Shown here one piece after another: positions 43,066-53,292 of a DNA stretch of 64,000 nt. Source of the stretch: Pseudoalteromonas apostichopi (GTDB taxonomy: Bacteria; Pseudomonadota; Gammaproteobacteria; Enterobacterales; Alteromonadaceae). The position numbers and the translations under genes were made by a program. The notes beneath the pieces were generated by a model. It saw only the letters and a program-made list of their open reading frames with translations. It had not been told where the DNA came from and made no database searches. Each line of letters begins with the position of its first letter. The stretch's first letter is position 1. The stretch lies in the NCBI RefSeq assembly GCF_030297135.1, contig NZ_AP028065.1:682001-746000 (forward strand), written 5' to 3'.

Positions 43066-46000
43066 TTAATCAAAACTATGTTTAATTAAACGAGTGATGA
43101 TGCCATCTCTTTTTAAACCATAAAACTGATTATTAACATCAAGTAAATGGCCGCTAGACTGAGAAGCGATACTGTCTTGCTCAACAAAATTAGAAAGGTT
43201 TAGACGAATGACCTTTGAATCAGTTAAAACCAGCGCAAGATTTTGTGTTTCATCGAAAACAACTTCAATGATATCAGAATCTAACCCAGCAATAGCCATA
43301 CCATGGGTCATGTCGCTACTGTAAAACACATCACCGCCACGACTTATAACGAACTGACCATTAGGTGTAACCCAAACACGACCATTTATTTCATAATCGC
43401 CATGATAAGGGCTGTCTCCCAATGCTTCTATATTCTCACCACTTATGTCAAATTTTTCAAAATCTGACGGGAATGATCCCGTATCGGCAGCGAAAACAGT
43501 ATTACCAGTTGGGTGTAAATCTAAAACTCCTTTTTGATAAATATCTGTGTAGCTGAATACATTGCCATTAAGCCCGTTAAGTGCGTATATTCTAGTATGT
43601 TGCCCTGATCCCGATGAAACAATGAGTTTGTTTTCTTGATTTATAACAAGATCAAATGGGTCAGTTGGCACTGAATAGACATTTATTTTCGCTTGTTCAG
43701 CTAAGTCAAAAACAGCAATGTAACCACTTTGCTCTTCTGCAAACCAATACATACTGTGCTCTTGTTTAAGCAAAGATACATAAAGTCGCGAGCTATCTTG
43801 AGACACCGTCATATTTTCAGGCATAAAGTCGAACTCAAAATATTTCTCGGTTTCACCTGTTAATAAGTCAACTAAATAAAGTCGCTTAGCTTGTTTATCT
43901 GTGACATATAGCTTTTGCCTCACCGAATCAACAGCTGTATCTGTAACTCTAAATTGCAACTCAAACGCTGTGCTATCAGTCACTTGTGTTCCATAGTCAG
44001 TGCCTTGAGCTACCTCAATTGTAATCATTTTACTATTGGAAGCACCTGCAGTGTCTTTGACTTGCAGAGTAATATTTTTGCTACCAGAAAGAATATACTT
44101 TTTGCTAATGAGAGGATCAGAGCTAAAGCCAGTATCCCATAGATTATCGCCATCAAGGTCCCAGCGATATTGTAAGTTTGCACCATCTTCTGCATCAGTA
44201 CTTACTGCAGCATTAAATTCAAAGTTATCACTCGTTGTGCCATTTTCTGGTGTATAGGTAAAATCAGCCACTGGCGCCATGTTAGTACCACATATGGAAC
44301 AAGGATGCTCAACCAAAACCATCGTTGTTACTGCCGACTCTGCACTCAACACTATTACTTGGTCATCATTAACAATCACATCGAATGCATTTTCTACTTC
44401 AATACTGCCAGCTTTAAACCACGTAGACAGATTAAAATAAGGCACTTCACCTTTATCAGTAACAATAAAAGCTAGATTTTGTTGAGAGTCAAAATTCAAT
44501 GCTGTAATCAGCTCATCCCCTTCTTCAAAACCTTCTAGCGTTTGTACGTAAGTCATATTGTCGGTACGGAATACATGACCACCACGGCTAATTAGATAGT
44601 TACCATCAGGCGTTATCCAAACACGGCCTCCTATAGTGAAATCACCATGATATGGAGAGTCTCCAACAGAGGTAATGCCAGCTCCACTAATATCAAACTT
44701 TTCAAAGTCAGATGGGATAGAGTCAGTATCTGCAGCAAACACATAATTACCCGATGGGTGCAAAGTTAAACGTGCAGCCTGATAAATAGAAGAACTACCA
44801 AGAACATCACCATTTTCAGCATCAAACGCATAAATGTAAGTCCATTGTCCAGAGCCTGAAGAAACAATCAGTTTGTTTTGGTCATTTATGACTAGGTCAT
44901 AAGGGTCAGTTTGAATTTCAAATAAATTGACTTGGCTTTGCTTTTCTAAATCAAACACCGCAATGTAGCCATTTTGTTCTTCACTCCACCAAAATGAACT
45001 ATGCTCTTGAGTAAGAAGAGCAACATAAAGTAGCTTACCATCAGGTGATAATGTCATTCGCTCCGGCATAAACTCAAATTCGAAGTACTTTTTAGTTTCG
45101 CCATCAGCTATGTCTACAACATATAATCGCTTAGCTGATTTATCTGTGACATAAAGCTTTTGTCGAGGTACGTCAGTAATTTTTGCTGTTACATTTAATT
45201 GTAATTCGTAAGCAGTGCCATCAGTTATGTCACTGCCCGAATCTTCCCCTTGTGCAACATTAATTTCAACCGTAACACTGTCAACAGCACCAACCGTATC
45301 CATTACCTGTAATGTTACGAAATGAGTACCTGCAGTTATGAACTTTTTACTTGTATCAGAGCTCGTCGTAAAATCAGTATCCCATTGACCATCATCATCA
45401 AAGTCCCAGCGATATTGTAGTTCAGAGCTCTGTGTGTCATAGCTACTCGAAGCATCAAATTCATATATATCAGTTGTTAAACCAGTATCTGGCGTATAAG
45501 TAAAGTGAGCTACAGGAGCTGTATTGCCGATACAATCAGCGCATTGATAAGGAGTCTTAATCACATAAAGAGTGTTATCGCTTTTAGTGACTGAGTATGT
45601 GAATTGCTCAGCAAGAAACACTTGCTGAACATCTCCAGGCTGAGTAATCGTTCTGAAAACTTCTAATGACTGAAGATTTAGTAAATATGTATTCCCATTC
45701 GAAATGGCAAAAGCAACGTTGTTTTGTTCATCAAACTGAATATCATCAATAGCAAACATTCCGAGCACTTGCGAAACGTGAGTCATATCAGAGATATTAA
45801 AAATATTACCCCAACGAGAAAACACGTAGTCTTCTGAAACCCAAAGACGTCCTCCAATACCATAATCACCATGATATGGAGAGTCACCGCGTGAAATGAT
45901 GCCTTCACCACTAATATCAAATTTCTCAAAGTCACTCGGACTTAAAGCTGTGTCTGCAGAAAAAACATAGTTCTGGCTAGGGTCTAGTCTTAAGTAAGAT

Positions 46001-47256
46001 TGATGATAAATTCCTGCAGACCCCACTTGGAAGCCTGTATCAGCATTGTAAGCAAGGATTGATGTCCATTGATTGGAGCCTGACGAAACAATCACTTTTC
46101 CTGAATTTGTCGCTACAATATCAAATGGATCTACGGCAACACTAAAACGTTTTTTTTGCTGGAATTTATTTTGCGATAAGTTATAAACAATAACCTCGCC
46201 ACTCCCCTCAATTTCTGAGTAATATTCAAAGTCTCGATCAAGTAGCGACAAATAAAGCGTATTATTTGCTATTGCCATTCTTCTTGGCATTTTTTCATAC
46301 TGCAGTGTTTGAATTACGTTCCCTGTATCAGGGCTAACAATATACAAAGACTTATTAATTTGATCGGTAATGAATACTCTGTTTGTAACTTTATGATAGA
46401 GCATATGAGTAATATTTTTAATCGACGAATCGAGCGCATTACTCATACTCAGTGTCGTATCATTAATATCATCAATACCATCGTTATCATCATCAGTATC
46501 AGCATTATCGCCTATGCCATCTAAATCAAAATCTGCACTCTCACTATTATCCCAAGGGAATAAATCAGCCCCATCAGAAACACCGTCGTTATCATCATCT
46601 GTATCAGTCGCATTACTGATGCCATCTGCGTCTGAATCAATAACCTTAGAGCTGGATAAAGTGCTCGAAAAGTGGGAAACTGCAAATTCTTTCGTTACAA
46701 AATCAGTATCAGAAACGGATACAAAAAGGCCTTTTTGTATTAATAATTGAGCAAATTCCTCAGTTGGCAACGTCAGGTCATCATATGAAACACCTGCGCT
46801 TTCAAGTTGTTGAACTAGGTCACTATCAAGCGTTATTGAATTTGACGGGTCCTTGTCTTCATCTAAAGATTGCAACAATCGAATTGTATTGAGTACGACT
46901 GGAGTGTATAAGTTTTGGCTGTCTAAAACATCTAGTGGCGTGACTAGGCTTGCAGCATTAATTGTAGGAAACTCGATACTCGCAAGGAAAAAAGTAACAT
47001 TGTCGCTTTCTTGGTATTGAAATTCTCCCGCGCTATTTGTAACACCAGACTCACCTGAACTTGTCGTATAGCTAAGGCCTGCAACAGCCGAATCTAAAAA
47101 AACGCCTGTCATTAAGACCGGTTCTGGCGTTGGTGTTGGGTTATCTATTATAGGTTGTTCTGATTTAGAGTCTCCTCCACCACCGCCACCGCATCCGGTA
47201 AGCAAGGCAACAGAAAAGATCAACGAAAAGAGTATTTTTGAACGAGTTCCATTCAT
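43066..47256 (-). CDS. Giant surface lipoprotein with three propeller-like modules, two PKD domains and TSP3-type calcium repeats
   Basis: 1396 residues. Lipoprotein signal ending LLTGC, then a GGGGGG spacer and a Thr/Pro linker. Residues about 50-200 are a beta domain (GVFLDSAVAGLSYTTSSGES). Residues 206-270 hold TSP3-like Ca-binding repeats (DSDADGISNATDTDDDNDGV). Three repeated modules (about 275-575, 680-985, 1090-1396) share strings such as GDSPYHGD, FDISGxGI and KLIVSSGSGQ and look like beta propellers. PKD domains (about 579-672 and 991-1087) separate them: APVAHFTYTPDTG, QYRWDFDDDGQWDTDF. Probably cell-surface or matrix protein. Function unknown. Confidence 0.8.
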   Translation of the reverse strand: MNGTRSKILFSLIFSVALLTGCGGGGGGDSKSEQPIIDNPTPTPEPVLMTGVFLDSAVAGLSYTTSSGESGVTNSAGEFQYQESDNVTFFLASIEFPTINAASLVTPLDVLDSQNLYTPVVLNTIRLLQSLDEDKDPSNSITLDSDLVQQLESAGVSYDDLTLPTEEFAQLLIQKGLFVSVSDTDFVTKEFAVSHFSSTLSSSKVIDSDADGISNATDTDDDNDGVSDGADLFPWDNSESADFDLDGIGDNADTDDDNDGIDDINDTTLSMSNALDSSIKNITHMLYHKVTNRVFITDQINKSLYIVSPDTGNVIQTLQYEKMPRRMAIANNTLYLSLLDRDFEYYSEIEGSGEVIVYNLSQNKFQQKKRFSVAVDPFDIVATNSGKVIVSSGSNQWTSILAYNADTGFQVGSAGIYHQSYLRLDPSQNYVFSADTALSPSDFEKFDISGEGIISRGDSPYHGDYGIGGRLWVSEDYVFSRWGNIFNISDMTHVSQVLGMFAIDDIQFDEQNNVAFAISNGNTYLLNLQSLEVFRTITQPGDVQQVFLAEQFTYSVTKSDNTLYVIKTPYQCADCIGNTAPVAHFTYTPDTGLTTDIYEFDASSSYDTQSSELQYRWDFDDDGQWDTDFTTSSDTSKKFITAGTHFVTLQVMDTVGAVDSVTVEINVAQGEDSGSDITDGTAYELQLNVTAKITDVPRQKLYVTDKSAKRLYVVDIADGETKKYFEFEFMPERMTLSPDGKLLYVALLTQEHSSFWWSEEQNGYIAVFDLEKQSQVNLFEIQTDPYDLVINDQNKLIVSSGSGQWTYIYAFDAENGDVLGSSSIYQAARLTLHPSGNYVFAADTDSIPSDFEKFDISGAGITSVGDSPYHGDFTIGGRVWITPDGNYLISRGGHVFRTDNMTYVQTLEGFEEGDELITALNFDSQQNLAFIVTDKGEVPYFNLSTWFKAGSIEVENAFDVIVNDDQVIVLSAESAVTTMVLVEHPCSICGTNMAPVADFTYTPENGTTSDNFEFNAAVSTDAEDGANLQYRWDLDGDNLWDTGFSSDPLISKKYILSGSKNITLQVKDTAGASNSKMITIEVAQGTDYGTQVTDSTAFELQFRVTDTAVDSVRQKLYVTDKQAKRLYLVDLLTGETEKYFEFDFMPENMTVSQDSSRLYVSLLKQEHSMYWFAEEQSGYIAVFDLAEQAKINVYSVPTDPFDLVINQENKLIVSSGSGQHTRIYALNGLNGNVFSYTDIYQKGVLDLHPTGNTVFAADTGSFPSDFEKFDISGENIEALGDSPYHGDYEINGRVWVTPNGQFVISRGGDVFYSSDMTHGMAIAGLDSDIIEVVFDETQNLALVLTDSKVIRLNLSNFVEQDSIASQSSGHLLDVNNQFYGLKRDGIITRLIKHSFD

Positions 47257-47420
47257 AAAACAATTCCACTTTATGTAATCATTATTGGCTGTTTAGTATA
47301 CATTTGTTCCTAAAAAAACAAAATACAATTAACATTTATTAACAAATGAAATTTAATTTTATGGGGTGAAATTTTACAACTCATTCTGTTTTATTGAATG
47401 GTTCAAATGTTCTAAAAAAT

Positions 47421-48413
47421 CTATTTCAAATTATCTAACATCATCTGTGCATTATTCACTGCTTTGCTTGTTTCAGACAATCCCACTTTTGTGGCGCCAC
47501 CCACAAGCCAAATTTGGCCTTTTAACGTGATGGCCCCTAAGCCATGACGAGGCGTTTGCCATTCGAAAGCTTTGCCCCATTGCTGCTTGGTTAAATCATA
47601 TTTAAAAACCTCACGGTCAACCCCTTTGCTATGTTCACCGCCAAACACATAGATAGCATTATCAATAACTGCCGCTGCATGCCCGGCACGCGCTTTGGGT
47701 AATGCTGCATGTGCCTGCCAAATGTCTGTATCTGGTAAGTATTCGAGCATTTCTGTGATTGGCTCGCCACCTACTGTCCTGCCACCAAGCACAAACCACC
47801 GGCCGTTTACTTGTGCACTTGCCGCACTGTTTCTCGCTGAAGGTAAAGGTGCCGCTTCTGTAAATGTAAAGCTTTTAGGATCAAAGACTAGATGCGCTCT
47901 AACATCTAAACTATGCTGCCATTGTCCATTTTTCTCACTGCTTGGGCTGCGGCCGCCGGCTAAATGTACTTTTCCATTTAACACTGCGCCTACGGTTTCA
48001 CTTAATGCAAAAGGCAAGCTCGCCACTTTTTGCCATGCTTTAGCGCCTTCATCTAGCATTAACACATCACGGCTATTGGTCCATTGGCCTTGCGCATTAA
48101 CGAAACCTCCGAAGGCAAATAATCTTTTTTCTACTGCAATTAAATAAGTATGATGACGCCCCTCGGGCAAACTGGGAGCGGATTGCCAACTTAAGTATTC
48201 TGGTGACCAAAAATGAACTTTTGCAGTCATCTTACCCTTTGATGCTGGCAGTTCAGTAGAGATACCACCTGCAACCCAAACTTGTTGATTCATTACTGTA
48301 GGGTAGATTTCTTGTATAGCCTCAGGAAGCTCAGGTGCTGAAACTTCATTAGCCGATAAAGTATAAGGTAAACAAGTAATAAAAAGCGGTAACAACCGTG
48401 TAGCTAAGCGCAT
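47421..48413 (-). CDS. Exported Kelch-repeat beta-propeller protein
   Basis: 330 residues with a signal peptide (LLPLFITCLPYTLSA). Five to six Kelch repeats are visible through recurring VWVAGG, LFAFGGF, VHLAGGR, WFVLGGR, IYVFGGE and IWLVGGA blade motifs. Bacterial relatives include N-acetylneuraminate epimerases, but no sialic acid genes are nearby. Periplasmic or secreted; ligand unknown. It is upstream, in the same direction, of the giant lipoprotein, with a 164-bp gap, so co-transcription is possible. Confidence 0.82.
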   Translation of the reverse strand: MRLATRLLPLFITCLPYTLSANEVSAPELPEAIQEIYPTVMNQQVWVAGGISTELPASKGKMTAKVHFWSPEYLSWQSAPSLPEGRHHTYLIAVEKRLFAFGGFVNAQGQWTNSRDVLMLDEGAKAWQKVASLPFALSETVGAVLNGKVHLAGGRSPSSEKNGQWQHSLDVRAHLVFDPKSFTFTEAAPLPSARNSAASAQVNGRWFVLGGRTVGGEPITEMLEYLPDTDIWQAHAALPKARAGHAAAVIDNAIYVFGGEHSKGVDREVFKYDLTKQQWGKAFEWQTPRHGLGAITLKGQIWLVGGATKVGLSETSKAVNNAQMMLDNLK

Positions 48414-48553
48414 ATAAATCCTTAATAAGCAGTTAATTAGCTAAAGGTTAAGCCAGCCATACTTATTAGTACACTGCCAAATAGTCTTACTTATTCTGTC
48501 ATTGTTGTTATCAGGAATTGGCATTGCTTGACTACCAGCAATAGACAAATCTA

Positions 48554-49528
48554 CTAGCTGAGAAAGAGTAGCAGTCCTCGCTCGTATCTATTCAAATACT
48601 TCGTTTTACGGGGCAGTTTTAATTGCTTTCTTAAAGCAACCTGGCTGTTTTCATCCTTTTTACATAAATCAATAAGCGCCGGGTGAATATAAGAATTACG
48701 TGCTATCGTTGGCGTATTACCCAAATGGCTCGATACCGTTTCTAGCATGTCGCACAAAGGGAGCTTTTTCTTTGCATTATAAAAAGCTTCGAATGCTAAA
48801 ACACTTGCACGCCAGGTTCTAAAGTGTTTTGCACTAAACTCCTCTCCCATTACATGCTGAATAAATTGATTAACTTCACGTGAAGTTACGGGAATACATT
48901 CACCATCCTCTTTGTATTGAAACAGGTTTTGTCCGGGTAAATCTTGCAACTCTTTAATAATGGTGCTCAAAACACGATCTGTAAGGTTAACCTCTCTCAC
49001 TTTGCCAGATTTAGCTTTATATTCTAAGCGAATATTTTTCCCTGTTATCTTCGCATGGCGGCGACGTAAGGTTGTCGCTCCAAAACTATTATTTTCTTTC
49101 GCGTTTCGTTTAGATCCTATCCTCAAAGAGCCTAAATCCATCAATCTAACAACTGCGGCTAATGTCCTTTGATAGTCAAGTGTATTACCTTCTAAATATT
49201 CAGCTAACTTTGCTCTAAGTAAAGGTAATTTATTTCCGAAAAGCTCACACACTTCGAACTTTTTTAGTTCCTGCTGCTCTCTAAAATCTGGATGATAAAG
49301 GTATTGTTTTCTTCCCTTTGTATCGTAACCAGTTGCTAAGATATGGCCATTTTCCTCAGGACAAAACCAAACATCTTTGTATGCAGGAGGGAATGCTAGT
49401 GCATCTAAACGGGCGATTTCACTTTTATCATTAATCCGCTTACCTGTAGGGTCGTAGTAAAGCCAACATTTAGAGTGACTTTTTCGAGTAATACCGGGCA
49501 AATTATCATCAACATAAATTAATTTCAC
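48554..49528 (-). CDS. DNA topoisomerase IB (bacterial, poxvirus-like)
   Basis: 324 residues. N-terminal DNA-clamp domain (RLDALAFPPAYKDVWFCPEE, GRKQYLYHPDFRE), then the catalytic core with VRLMDLGSLRIGSKR (Arg), SAKHFRTWRASV (Lys/His/Arg) and the tyrosine nucleophile in ARNSYIHPAL. Role: relaxes supercoils by a 3'-phosphotyrosyl intermediate. It is a lone gene downstream of the catalase; the link is unclear. Confidence 0.88.
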   Translation of the reverse strand: MKLIYVDDNLPGITRKSHSKCWLYYDPTGKRINDKSEIARLDALAFPPAYKDVWFCPEENGHILATGYDTKGRKQYLYHPDFREQQELKKFEVCELFGNKLPLLRAKLAEYLEGNTLDYQRTLAAVVRLMDLGSLRIGSKRNAKENNSFGATTLRRRHAKITGKNIRLEYKAKSGKVREVNLTDRVLSTIIKELQDLPGQNLFQYKEDGECIPVTSREVNQFIQHVMGEEFSAKHFRTWRASVLAFEAFYNAKKKLPLCDMLETVSSHLGNTPTIARNSYIHPALIDLCKKDENSQVALRKQLKLPRKTKYLNRYERGLLLFLS

Positions 49529-49592
49529 TGCACCTTCTCACTATATAAATAATCATTACTCAAGGCGAGTAGCCCCCGCCTTGAAAGATGAG

Positions 49593-51659
49593 TTATCGTT
49601 GCCAATAACGAAGTTGTGTTAGTGTCTGAAGAAAGTCACATGCCTTGCACGTTTCTAGGTTAATTATGCCGTCGTCTTGGTTTCCATTTAAGCCAACAGC
49701 TTTTAACAGCTCCATAGAGCTTTCAGTAAAACCAATAAACTTTTTGTGTGAGTACGCATCTGAAACGAAATCTCTCGCCTCTGGAATTTTAATTAACTCT
49801 TTAGCACCTTCCTCTGATGTCAGTAAAACAACTGCATCATACAAAACAGAAGGGCCGCCGTTAATAACTTGCTCAGCTCCAAGATGAACACCAGTAGAAC
49901 TTTTCGCTCCACCTATCTGGGCTGCAATGATTTCAAAGTTCGCACCTTGCTCGTTTAGTTCACTAACTAATGAATTAAATAGCTGATCGTCAAAGCCATC
50001 ACTAACGAGAATACCGAGCTTCCTTCCCTCAAAAGTATTTAAAGCACTTTTTTGAATACTCAGTGCATCAGATACAGGTAAATCTTGGCGAGTTTTTAGT
50101 GCAGCTTCAGCAGGGTCAGGGATTGTTTGCAAGCCCAAACCAGAGGCCACTAATTTAGCTAACTCGCTATCAATATTTAGTAAATGAGACACCACACGCT
50201 CCCTAATAGCTAAATGTTCCACTTTTGAAAGTTCAAAAATCAATGCGTCCTGAATATGTGATTGCTCTATCTTAGTTTGACTTATATAAAACTGCCTAGC
50301 TTGGCTGTAATGATCGCTGAAGGTTTCTGATCGATACCTTAGCTTGCTACCTTGCGTTTCTTCATCAGAACTTTTAAAGCCATGAACAGGACATTCTCTT
50401 GGATTGTTTTCATCACTTTGCCAAGAGTTTGGCTCATAATTTACTCTTCCTTTGGGGTTATGCATTGCCATGTGACCATCCTGATGAAAGTGGTGCATTG
50501 GGCATTTAGGTGCATTAATAGGGATATGAGTGAAATTTGGCCCTCCCAATCGCTTGGTTTGCGTATCTAAATATGAGAAGTTACGCCCTTGTAATAGTGG
50601 ATCTGGCGTAAAATCGATTCCGGGAACTATGTTCTGTGTGCAAAAAGCAACTTGTTCTGTTTCTGCAAAAAAATTATCAACCACTCTATCTAAAACCATT
50701 CGACCAATGATCTTAACGGGTACTTGTTCTTCAGGGATAAGCTTTGTTGCATCAAATACATCAAACTCAAAGTCATCAGCAAAAGCTTGGTCAAATACCT
50801 GTACGCCAAGTTCCCACTCAGGGTAATCGCCATTTTGAATTGATTCCCACATATCGCGACGGTGAAAGTCAGGATCTGCTCCATTAATTTTAACAGCTTC
50901 ATTCCAAACCACTGATTGCATGCCTGATTTAGGTTTCCAATGGAATTTAACGTACTTTTGCTCACCATTTTTATTGATAAACTTAAATGTGTGAACGCCA
51001 AATCCTTCTATAAAGCGTAATGAACGTGGAATAGCTCTATCAGACATTGCCCACATGACCATGTGCATAGATTCAGGCGATAAACTAATAAAGTCCCAAA
51101 AATTATCATGAGCCGTTTGCGCTTGCGGAAAACCACGATCAGGCTCAGCTTTAGCGCTATGGATCAAGTCTGGAAATTTCATCGCATCTTGGATAAAAAA
51201 CACAGGAATGTTATTACCAACTAAATCCCAGTTTCCCTCTTTTGTATAAAATTTAACAGCAAACCCGCGCACATCCCTTGCTAAGTCAGGTGAGCCCTTA
51301 CTACCAGCGACCGTTGAAAACCGAGTAAATACAGGTGTTCTTTCGCCTTTTCGTTGAAATATATCCGCGCATGTCAGCTCTTCAAGTGTTTCGTAAGTTT
51401 CAAAGTAACCGTGTGCCCCATAACCTCTAGCATGCACCACCCTCTCAGGAATACGCTCATGATCGAAATGAAACATTTTTTCACGAAAAATATGGTCCTC
51501 CATTAATGTTGGACCACGCTTACCTGCTGACAATGAATTTTGATTATCACTAACAGGACAACCTTGTGCTGTAGTCATTGTTGAATACTGATTATTTGCA
51601 TGTTGATGTAGCTCACCACCATGCCCCTTTTGACCTGAATATCTAAATGACTCCGGCAT
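49593..51659 (-). CDS. katE: Large-subunit (clade II, HPII-like) catalase
   Basis: 688 residues. Heme-catalase core: FDHERIPERVVHARGYGAHG (distal His), FTRFSTVAGSKGSPDLARDV, and proximal RNFSYLDTQ (Tyr). The long C-terminus (ILVSDGFDDQLFNSLVSELN, then DAVVLLTSEEGA) is the flavodoxin/DJ-1-like domain of HPII enzymes. Role: H2O2 dismutation with high thermal stability. The gene is monocistronic, with a 435-bp AT-rich region upstream and topoisomerase IB downstream. With dps it gives two peroxide-defence genes. Confidence 0.92.
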   Translation of the reverse strand: MPESFRYSGQKGHGGELHQHANNQYSTMTTAQGCPVSDNQNSLSAGKRGPTLMEDHIFREKMFHFDHERIPERVVHARGYGAHGYFETYETLEELTCADIFQRKGERTPVFTRFSTVAGSKGSPDLARDVRGFAVKFYTKEGNWDLVGNNIPVFFIQDAMKFPDLIHSAKAEPDRGFPQAQTAHDNFWDFISLSPESMHMVMWAMSDRAIPRSLRFIEGFGVHTFKFINKNGEQKYVKFHWKPKSGMQSVVWNEAVKINGADPDFHRRDMWESIQNGDYPEWELGVQVFDQAFADDFEFDVFDATKLIPEEQVPVKIIGRMVLDRVVDNFFAETEQVAFCTQNIVPGIDFTPDPLLQGRNFSYLDTQTKRLGGPNFTHIPINAPKCPMHHFHQDGHMAMHNPKGRVNYEPNSWQSDENNPRECPVHGFKSSDEETQGSKLRYRSETFSDHYSQARQFYISQTKIEQSHIQDALIFELSKVEHLAIRERVVSHLLNIDSELAKLVASGLGLQTIPDPAEAALKTRQDLPVSDALSIQKSALNTFEGRKLGILVSDGFDDQLFNSLVSELNEQGANFEIIAAQIGGAKSSTGVHLGAEQVINGGPSVLYDAVVLLTSEEGAKELIKIPEARDFVSDAYSHKKFIGFTESSMELLKAVGLNGNQDDGIINLETCKACDFLQTLTQLRYWQR

Positions 51660-52095
51660 AAGTTTCCCTTTATTTTAAATTCGTTAAATTGTTATTACGT
51701 AAATTTAGGAAAACTAATAAGCAAGTAAAAAGCCAAAATTAAAATAAACAATATCAACAAGTTAAAACAAAATTAAATAACTTGTAATTAAACTTATTAC
51801 ACAATTTGTGTAATTTTTTCTAGCTAAAACAATCTGAACCACCTATTTTAGGTTTACCCTTCCCCCCATAAAAAACACTCAACATTCGGCATTTATTAAC
51901 TTCGTCTTCTTTGGCAAGCACACAATAAAAGCTCAGATTTCACTAATAAACAGCAATGCGATTGCGTATTACACTTCACTACCGTGAATCTTTATCTTGC
52001 ATTAATACATAACAGCTATTCCTAACCGCCCCTTTATTGATATATTATAACAAAACATTTAACGATTTTGTTTAATCTAATTAAGGGTCACTACC
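51660..52095. other. Intergenic region between catalase and the zinc-related operon
   Basis: 436 bp, strongly AT-rich. The catalase promoter should lie at its left part, but I see no OxyR site or repeat. The Zur-box-like palindrome at 52038 sits close to the right-hand gene. Confidence 0.5.
52038..52052. promoter_or_regulatory. Candidate Zur box of the COG0523-DUF1826 operon
   Basis: TGATATATTATAACA matches the core gammaproteobacterial Zur palindrome TGTTATAATATAACA at 13 of 15 bases, 43 bp before the ATG. COG0523 genes with DUF1826 are typically zinc-repressed, so the match is informative. Confidence 0.68.
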
Positions 52096-53292
52096 ATGAG
52101 CAAACTTCCCGTCACCGTGCTCTCTGGCTTTTTAGGTGCAGGTAAAACCACTGTGCTCAGCCATATTTTGAATAACCGTGAAGAAAAAAAAGTGGCTGTA
52201 ATCGTCAATGATATGAGCGAAATAAACATCGATGCAGCAACTGTTAAAAACGATGTTTCGCTTAGCCGCGGCGAAGAAAAACTAGTAGAAATGAGCAATG
52301 GTTGCATCTGCTGCACACTGCGTGAAGACTTACTCATTGAAGTACGCGCTTTAGCGAAAACCGGCCAATTTGATTATTTGGTTATTGAGTCAACCGGTAT
52401 TTCAGAACCTCTTCCTGTAGCCGAAACATTTACCTTTGCCGATGAAGATGGCGTATCACTTTCTGATGTTGCTAGGCTTGATACCATGGTCACGGTCGTT
52501 GATGCCGTTAACTTTTTAAAAGACTTTAACGAAGCCAAGTTTTTACAAGAAACCAATGAGCACTTAGGCGATGAAGATGAGCGAAGCGTAGCCGACTTAC
52601 TCATTGATCAAGTTGAATTTGCCGATGTCATTTTAATTAGTAAAACAGACTTAATTAGCGCCGATGAACTTGAGAGTTTAAAAGCCATTTTAAGCTCATT
52701 AAATACCTCTGCAGAGCTGATTGCCATTGAAAATGGCCAAGTTGATATCAATGCAATTCTCGGCACAGGCCTGTTTAACTTTGAAAAAGCTCAGCAAGCA
52801 CCTGGCTGGCTAAAAGAGCTGCGCGGCGAGCATACCCCAGAAACCGAAGAATACGGTATTAGCAGCTTTACTTACGAGGCCCGCCGCCCTTTTCACCCTG
52901 AGAAGTTTTATAACTTTATTCATAACAATCAACCCGAAGGCAAACTACTTCGCTCCAAAGGCTATTTTTGGTTAGCCTCTCGACCGCAATTTGCCTGCCA
53001 ATGGAATCAAGCAGGCGGCATTGCTCGCTATGGTTTTGGCGGCATTTTTTGGAAAGCCTTACCGAAAGATCAGTGGCCAACAGATATCGAATACTTAAAT
53101 TCAATTAAACAAGTATGGCAAGAACCCTTTGGTGATATGCGCCAAGAGCTGGTTTTTATTGGCCAAAACCTTAATCAAGCAGCGATCACACACGCACTCG
53201 ATAACTGCTTACTCAGCGACGATGAACTATTAGCAGGCAAAGCGCTTTGGCAAACCCTGCCCGACCCATTTCCTGTTTGGGAGGAAGCATAA
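52096..53292 (+). CDS. COG0523 GTPase metallochaperone (zinc type)
   Basis: 398 residues. P-loop GFLGAGKTT (11-19), NDMSEIN, the metal-binding CxCC motif in GCICCTLRE (C70, C72, C73), STGISEPLP, SKTDLIS and a CobW C-terminal domain (RPFHPEKFYNFIHN, WNQAGGIARYGFGG). The family delivers zinc to client enzymes or chaperones it when zinc is low. It lies behind a Zur-box-like site and its stop overlaps the start of the DUF1826 gene (TAATG), the classic pairing. Confidence 0.9.
   Translation: MSKLPVTVLSGFLGAGKTTVLSHILNNREEKKVAVIVNDMSEINIDAATVKNDVSLSRGEEKLVEMSNGCICCTLREDLLIEVRALAKTGQFDYLVIESTGISEPLPVAETFTFADEDGVSLSDVARLDTMVTVVDAVNFLKDFNEAKFLQETNEHLGDEDERSVADLLIDQVEFADVILISKTDLISADELESLKAILSSLNTSAELIAIENGQVDINAILGTGLFNFEKAQQAPGWLKELRGEHTPETEEYGISSFTYEARRPFHPEKFYNFIHNNQPEGKLLRSKGYFWLASRPQFACQWNQAGGIARYGFGGIFWKALPKDQWPTDIEYLNSIKQVWQEPFGDMRQELVFIGQNLNQAAITHALDNCLLSDDELLAGKALWQTLPDPFPVWEEA

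Noticed and set aside
47695..48147. 150-codon plus-strand frame across the Kelch gene
   Set aside because: Antisense shadow; the Kelch repeats in the minus frame are clear.
49560..49584. Hairpin between the catalase and topoisomerase genes as a terminator
   Set aside because: TCAAGGCG/CGCCTTGA forms a stem, but no T run follows on the minus strand.
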